NCBI RefSeq assembly: GCF_020616515.1
Contig: NZ_CP085135.1
Location: 2,790,001 to 2,854,000 of the forward strand
Length of the DNA: 64,000 bases
Source: Mesorhizobium sp. PAMC28654
GTDB taxonomy: Bacteria > Pseudomonadota > Alphaproteobacteria > Rhizobiales > Rhizobiaceae
Direction: 5' to 3'
Each line of letters opens with the position of its first letter. The first letter of the stretch is position 1. The position numbers and the translations under genes were made by a program. The notes below the pieces were generated by a model, which did not search any database, was not told the origin of the DNA, and saw only the letters and a program-made list of their open reading frames with translations. Below are positions 60,388-64,000 of the stretch, piece by piece.

Positions 60388-61299
60388 TCAAGCGCCCAGG
60401 CACCAGGCAAGCACGGCCTTCTGGGCGTGGAGCCGGTTCTCAGCCTCGTCGAACACCACCGAATGCGGGCCGTCGATGACTTCGTCGGTCACCTCCTCGC
60501 CGCGATGCGCCGGCAGGCAGTGCATGAACAGCGCATCCGGCTTGGCATGGGCCATCAGCTTCGCATTGACCTGATAGGGCGAGAACACGTTGTGGCCGCG
60601 GGCGCGATGCTCCTGGCCCATCGACACCCAGCAGTCGGTGACGATGCAGTCGGCCTGGTCGACGGCTTCCTCGGGCGAACGGGTGAAATGCAGCTTGCCG
60701 CCATTCGCCTTCGACCAGTCGATATGCTTCTGCGCCGGCTCGCTGCCTTCCGGAACGGCGACATTGAGGTTGAAGCGGAACCGTGCCGAAGCTTCCAGCA
60801 GCGAATGCAGCACATTGTTGCCGTCGCCGGTCCAGGCAATGGTCTTGCCGGCGACAGGACCGCGATGCTCCTCGAAGGTCATAATATCGGCCATCAGCTG
60901 GCATGGATGCGTATCATCGGTCAGCCCGTTGATGACCGGGATGGTGGCGTTCTCGGTCAGCTCCATCAGACGCTCATGCGATGTGGTGCGGATCATGATG
61001 GCATCGACATAGCGCGACAGCACCTTGGCCGTGTCGGCGATGGTTTCGGAGCGGCCGAGCTGCATCTCGGTGCCGGTCAGCATGATGGTCTCGCCGCCAA
61101 GCTGGCGCATGCCGACGTCGAAGGAGACGCGCGTGCGCGTCGACGGCTTGTCGAAGATCATGGCCAGCACCTTGCCCTCGAGCGGCTTGGTCCGCTCGCC
61201 TGACTTGAGGCGTGCCTTTCGCACCACCGCGTCATCCAGCATAAAGCGCAGATCGCCTTCGGAAACGGCGGAAAGATCGGTGAAATGGCGAAGTGACAT
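60388..61299 (-). CDS. argF: Ornithine carbamoyltransferase
   Basis: 303 aa; makes citrulline from ornithine and carbamoyl phosphate. [17 protein letters not shown] (carbamoyl phosphate, about 53-69), HPCQLMADI (about 132), [12 protein letters not shown] (about 157) and [11 protein letters not shown] (about 263) are present. ATG 61299; 17 nt after the argD stop, so cotranscribed. Anabolic type by its arg context. Confidence 0.96.
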   Translation of the reverse strand: MSLRHFTDLSAVSEGDLRFMLDDAVVRKARLKSGERTKPLEGKVLAMIFDKPSTRTRVSFDVGMRQLGGETIMLTGTEMQLGRSETIADTAKVLSRYVDAIMIRTTSHERLMELTENATIPVINGLTDDTHPCQLMADIMTFEEHRGPVAGKTIAWTGDGNNVLHSLLEASARFRFNLNVAVPEGSEPAQKHIDWSKANGGKLHFTRSPEEAVDQADCIVTDCWVSMGQEHRARGHNVFSPYQVNAKLMAHAKPDALFMHCLPAHRGEEVTDEVIDGPHSVVFDEAENRLHAQKAVLAWCLGA

Positions 61300-61316
61300 C
61301 AGGAATGGTTCCGGGA

Positions 61317-62516
61317 TTACTTCGCGGCGGCCGCGGCGATGGTGTCAGACAGCCGCTTGGCGCCGGCGCGGATGCGGTCGAGCGCTTCGTGGATCTCGGC
61401 ATCGGTGACGGTGAGCGGCGGCAACAGGCGAATAACGTTGTCGCCGGCAGGAACCGCCAGCAGGTGGTGATCGCGCAGCGCCATGTTCACCTTGGTGTTG
61501 GGCATCGCGCATTTGAGGCCAAGCATCAGCCCGGCGCCCCTGATGCCTTCAATCACCTCGGGAAACTCGTCGGCAACGGCCGCCAATCCCTGCTTCATCA
61601 GTAGCGCCTTGCGCTGGACATCCTCAAGGAAGCCATCTTCCAGCACCACGTCCAGCACGGCGTTGCCGACAGCCATGGCCAGCGGATTGCCGCCGAAAGT
61701 GGTGCCGTGCACGCCTGCGGTCATGCCGACGGCCGCTTCGTCGGTGGCAAGACAGGCGCCCATTGGGAATCCGCCGCCAATACCCTTGGCGATGGCCATG
61801 ATGTCGGGCGTGACGCCTGACCATTCATGCGCGAACAGCTTTCCGGTGCGGCCAATGCCGCACTGGACCTCGTCGTAGATCAACAGCAGGCCGTGCTGGT
61901 CACAGAGCTGCCGCAGCCGCTTCAGCGATTGCGTCGGCACCGGGCGAATACCGCCCTCGCCTTGCACAGGCTCGATCAGGATCGCGGCGGTTTCGGGTGT
62001 GATCGCCTTTTCGGCGGCGTCGATGTCATCAAAGCCGACTTGGTCGAAACCTTCGACCTTTGGGCCGAAGCCTTCGAGATATTTGTACTGGCCGCCGGCC
62101 GCGATGGTCGCCAGTGTGCGGCCGTGGAAGGCGCCTTCGAAGGTGATGACGCGGAAGCGCTCGGGATGCCCCTTGACGAATTGATAGCGCCGCGCCGTCT
62201 TGATGGCGCATTCCAGCGCCTCGGCGCCGGAATTGGTGAAGAACACCTTGTCGGCGAAGGTGGCCTCGGCCAGCCGCTCGCCCAGCCTGCTCTGTCCGGG
62301 GATCTCATAGAGATTGGAGACGTGCCAGAGCTTGGCGGCCTGCTCGGTGAGGGCCGCGACCAGATGCGGATGGCCGTGGCCCAGCGAATTCACGGCGATG
62401 CCGCCAGCGAAATCGAGATATCGCTCACCCGTGTCGGTGATCAGCCAAGTGCCCTCCCCTCGGTCAAAAGCCAGGGGAGCGCGAGCAAAGGTCTCGAAAA
62501 GCGCCGAACCGCTCAT
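61317..62516 (-). CDS. argD: Acetylornithine aminotransferase
   Basis: 399-aa class-III PLP aminotransferase of arginine (and possibly lysine) biosynthesis. [44 protein letters not shown] and the PLP-Lys in [18 protein letters not shown] are all seen. First gene of argD-argF-hslO. An intrinsic terminator hairpin lies just upstream of its ATG. Confidence 0.95.
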   Translation of the reverse strand: MSGSALFETFARAPLAFDRGEGTWLITDTGERYLDFAGGIAVNSLGHGHPHLVAALTEQAAKLWHVSNLYEIPGQSRLGERLAEATFADKVFFTNSGAEALECAIKTARRYQFVKGHPERFRVITFEGAFHGRTLATIAAGGQYKYLEGFGPKVEGFDQVGFDDIDAAEKAITPETAAILIEPVQGEGGIRPVPTQSLKRLRQLCDQHGLLLIYDEVQCGIGRTGKLFAHEWSGVTPDIMAIAKGIGGGFPMGACLATDEAAVGMTAGVHGTTFGGNPLAMAVGNAVLDVVLEDGFLEDVQRKALLMKQGLAAVADEFPEVIEGIRGAGLMLGLKCAMPNTKVNMALRDHHLLAVPAGDNVIRLLPPLTVTDAEIHEALDRIRAGAKRLSDTIAAAAAK

Positions 62517-62541
62517 TATATGCGTCTCCGGAACCGGAAAA

Positions 62542-62595
62542 TCAAAAAAGCCGCCAAAGCGGCGGCCTTTGCGGCTTATGGTGTTTTTCGGTCAT
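62542..62595 (-). CDS. Possible 17-aa leader peptide upstream of argD
   Basis: Short frame from ATG 62595 to TGA 62542, reading [17 protein letters not shown], whose last codons run through the terminator hairpin. It contains two Arg codons (AGG, CGG). No clear ribosome-binding site, so the translation is uncertain. Confidence 0.3.
   Translation of the reverse strand: MTEKHHKPQRPPLWRLF
62544..62566 (-). terminator. Intrinsic terminator (attenuator) 28 nt before argD
   Basis: On the minus strand: GCCGCC, 5-nt loop, GGCGGC, then six T. There is no gene upstream on that strand for it to terminate, so it most likely attenuates argD-argF transcription. Confidence 0.75.
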
Positions 62596-62872
62596 GAAGT
62601 CAACGAAAACGTCGCGTATGGCGCGCGACAAGCCCTCCAGCAGGACGCCGGCTCATAAGCGGCCGGGCAAGTTGGGGAAAACCGAAAAAACCGATTCGTG
62701 TTGCACTTGGGACTCTTGTCACCGAGTCAGCGCATAAGGTAGTTGTAGACGAGAAATAACTAGATTTCGTGCGGCGGACCTAATCACTAGATATATGTGG
62801 TGTCTGCCCCAGCAGTGGTGCTGGGTCGGGAAGGGATTCCGATTGCCGCACGCTTAGCAGGAGCGCGGTCTC
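62596..62872 (+). promoter_or_regulatory. gcrA upstream region with four GANTC sites
   Basis: GANTC sites lie at 62693, 62711, 62724 and 62835. GANTC is the CcrM methylation site, and GcrA acts on promoters with methylated GANTC in Caulobacter. The region has no gene. Suggests methylation-linked control. Confidence 0.6.
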
Positions 62873-63394
62873 ATGAACTGGACTGACGAGCGGGTAGAAC
62901 TTCTTAGAAAACTCTGGTCGGAGGGTCTGAGCGCCAGCCAGATCGCCGCCCAGCTCGGTGGCGTCAGCCGCAATGCGGTCATCGGCAAGGTGCATCGCTT
63001 GAAGCTGTCGGGCCGGGGCCGCGCGACCGCCACCCCGGCGCGGCAGAAGAAGGCCGTGCAGGGATCGACGGTGCAGAAATCGGTGGCACGCCCGGCAAGT
63101 GCCGTGCGCCATGTCACCACGTCGATCGGCGCAACCGCGCTGCAGACGCAGTTCGACGCCGAACCTGTGGCACGCCACTACATCCGGCCAGTCGCGGAGA
63201 ACGTCGTGGTGCCGATCTCCCGGCATCTGCAGCTCGTCGAACTGACGGAACGTACCTGCAAATGGCCGAACGGCGATCCGCTATCGGAAGATTTTCACTT
63301 CTGCGGCAACGACGCGGCCGAAACCGGCCCCTATTGCAAATATCATGCGCGCCTTGCATTCCAGCCCGCCTCGGAGCGCCGGCGCAGCCGCTGA
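62873..63394 (+). CDS. gcrA: Cell-cycle regulator GcrA
   Basis: 173-aa alphaproteobacterial transcription factor that works with RNA polymerase sigma70 and CcrM-methylated GANTC. N-terminal HTH MNWTDERVELLRKLW, then ASQIAAQLGGVSRNAVIGKV (residues 22-41), a Lys/Arg/Ala linker, and the C-terminal sigma-contact part CKWPNGDP ... FCGN ... GPYCKYHARLAF. ATG 62873 behind AGGAGCG. Full length. Confidence 0.96.
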   Translation: MNWTDERVELLRKLWSEGLSASQIAAQLGGVSRNAVIGKVHRLKLSGRGRATATPARQKKAVQGSTVQKSVARPASAVRHVTTSIGATALQTQFDAEPVARHYIRPVAENVVVPISRHLQLVELTERTCKWPNGDPLSEDFHFCGNDAAETGPYCKYHARLAFQPASERRRSR

Positions 63395-63396
63395 GC

Positions 63397-63443
63397 GAAT
63401 AACGAATAACGAATAACGAATAACGAATAACGAATAACGAATA
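63397..63443. repeat. 7-bp tandem repeat (GAATAAC)6 plus partial unit
   Basis: Six perfect units at 63397-63438 and GAATA at 63439-63443, directly after the gcrA stop codon. Stands next to the terminator. Confidence 0.95.
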
Positions 63444-63444
63444 G

Positions 63445-63483
63445 AAGCGGCCTGGCTCCTTGCGAAAGAGCCAGGCCGCTTTT
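63445..63483. terminator. Bidirectional terminator between gcrA and phoU
   Basis: 14-bp stem AAGCGGCCTGGCTC / GAGCCAGGCCGCTT with a 9-nt loop, then TTTT on the plus strand, and AA-rich on the other side. Ends both convergent units. Confidence 0.9.
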
Positions 63484-63540
63484 GATTTGACCGCAGCCCG
63501 CCATCCGGCCTGTTTGTTGACGCCGACAGTCCGTGGCCGT

Positions 63541-64000
63541 TCAATTCACCGGCAATGTTCCAGAAACGCTGATCTTGTCGGTCTTGTCGCCTTTCGGGCG
63601 GTCGGCCGGCATCTGTTCGCCGGTGACGATGTAATAGATCGTCTCGGCAATGTTGGTGGCGTGATCACCGATCCGCTCGATGTTCTTGGCGCAGAACAGG
63701 AGATGCGTGCAGGGCGTGATGTTGCGCGGGTCTTCCATCATATAGGTCAGCAACTCGCGAAACAGCGATGTGTACATCGCATCGATCTGATCGTCGCGAT
63801 CACGCACGAAACTGATCTTCTCGATGGAGCGTGAGGCGTAGACGTCGAGCACTTCCTTCAGCTGTGTCAGCGCCAGGTTGGCCAAGGCCTCGAGACCACG
63901 AAACAGGCTGGTCGGCTGACGTCCGTCCGTGACCGCGCCCACACGTTTGGCAACGTTCTTGCCCAGGTCACCGACGCGTTCGAGGTCGGCCGAGATACGA
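63541..64000 (-). CDS. phoU: Phosphate-uptake regulator PhoU, 3' part only
   Basis: The gene runs off the window, so only the last 152 residues are seen. PhoU helix-bundle motifs: ADLERVGDLGKNVAKRVG (first motif visible at the window edge) and HLLFCAKNIERIGDHATNIA (about 63700), followed by ETIYYIVTGEQM. Negative regulator of the Pst/PhoR phosphate system. Convergent with gcrA. Confidence 0.93.
   Translation of the reverse strand, partial: RISADLERVGDLGKNVAKRVGAVTDGRQPTSLFRGLEALANLALTQLKEVLDVYASRSIEKISFVRDRDDQIDAMYTSLFRELLTYMMEDPRNITPCTHLLFCAKNIERIGDHATNIAETIYYIVTGEQMPADRPKGDKTDKISVSGTLPVN

Overview
The window looks like chromosomal DNA of a Mesorhizobium-type alphaproteobacterium (Rhizobiales). 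This is inferred from the gene set: a GcrA cell-cycle regulator, the gbpR / chvE-gguA-gguB-gguC sugar-uptake locus, argD-argF-hslO, a SAM-II riboswitch ahead of metZ, a ceramide-glucosyltransferase-like enzyme, and rhizobial-type intergenic palindromes. No species call is possible from sequence alone.

Left core (1-15835): an O-acyltransferase of the cell envelope, a small outer-membrane beta-barrel protein, an intact IS21-family element (3395-6032, 6-bp target duplication CCCTTG), an OmpR-type two-component system, and a three-gene minus-strand cluster of secreted Gly-Asn repeat proteins (8457-10156). The middle gene of that cluster carries a 1-nt frameshift. A NarL-type two-component system follows on the other side of the cluster. 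Then comes a GtrB/GtrA/GT-C-like set for lipid-linked sugar transfer, and tRNA-Gly(CCC).

Island (15912-48053): about 32 kb bounded by a 50-bp perfect direct repeat of the 3' part of the tRNA-Gly gene (15862-15911 and 48004-48053). A tyrosine recombinase and an AlpA-like gene sit just inside the left end. The cargo is mostly anti-phage or mobile-DNA functions: a type I restriction-modification operon with two extra genes (DUF3883-type and GIY-YIG-like) and a frameshifted hsdR; a 1,568-aa DUF4011-helicase-Vsr-DUF3320 protein; a large SIR2 protein split by an IS3 element; a Rep-like protein; a UDG-like gene; and an AbiEi/AbiEii pair with three frameshifts. Four insertion sequences lie in the island. 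I see no conjugation genes. Much of the cargo is broken, so the island looks as if it is decaying, although most of the frameshifts are 1-nt losses in short homopolymers and assembly error must be excluded first.

Right core (48056-64000): gbpR faces chvE-gguA-gguB-gguC (sugar sensing and uptake), then a dCTP deaminase, SAM-II riboswitch-metZ, a GT21-like glycosyltransferase, apaG, the argD-argF-hslO operon behind a possible attenuator, gcrA with four GANTC sites upstream, and the start-truncated end of phoU at the window edge.
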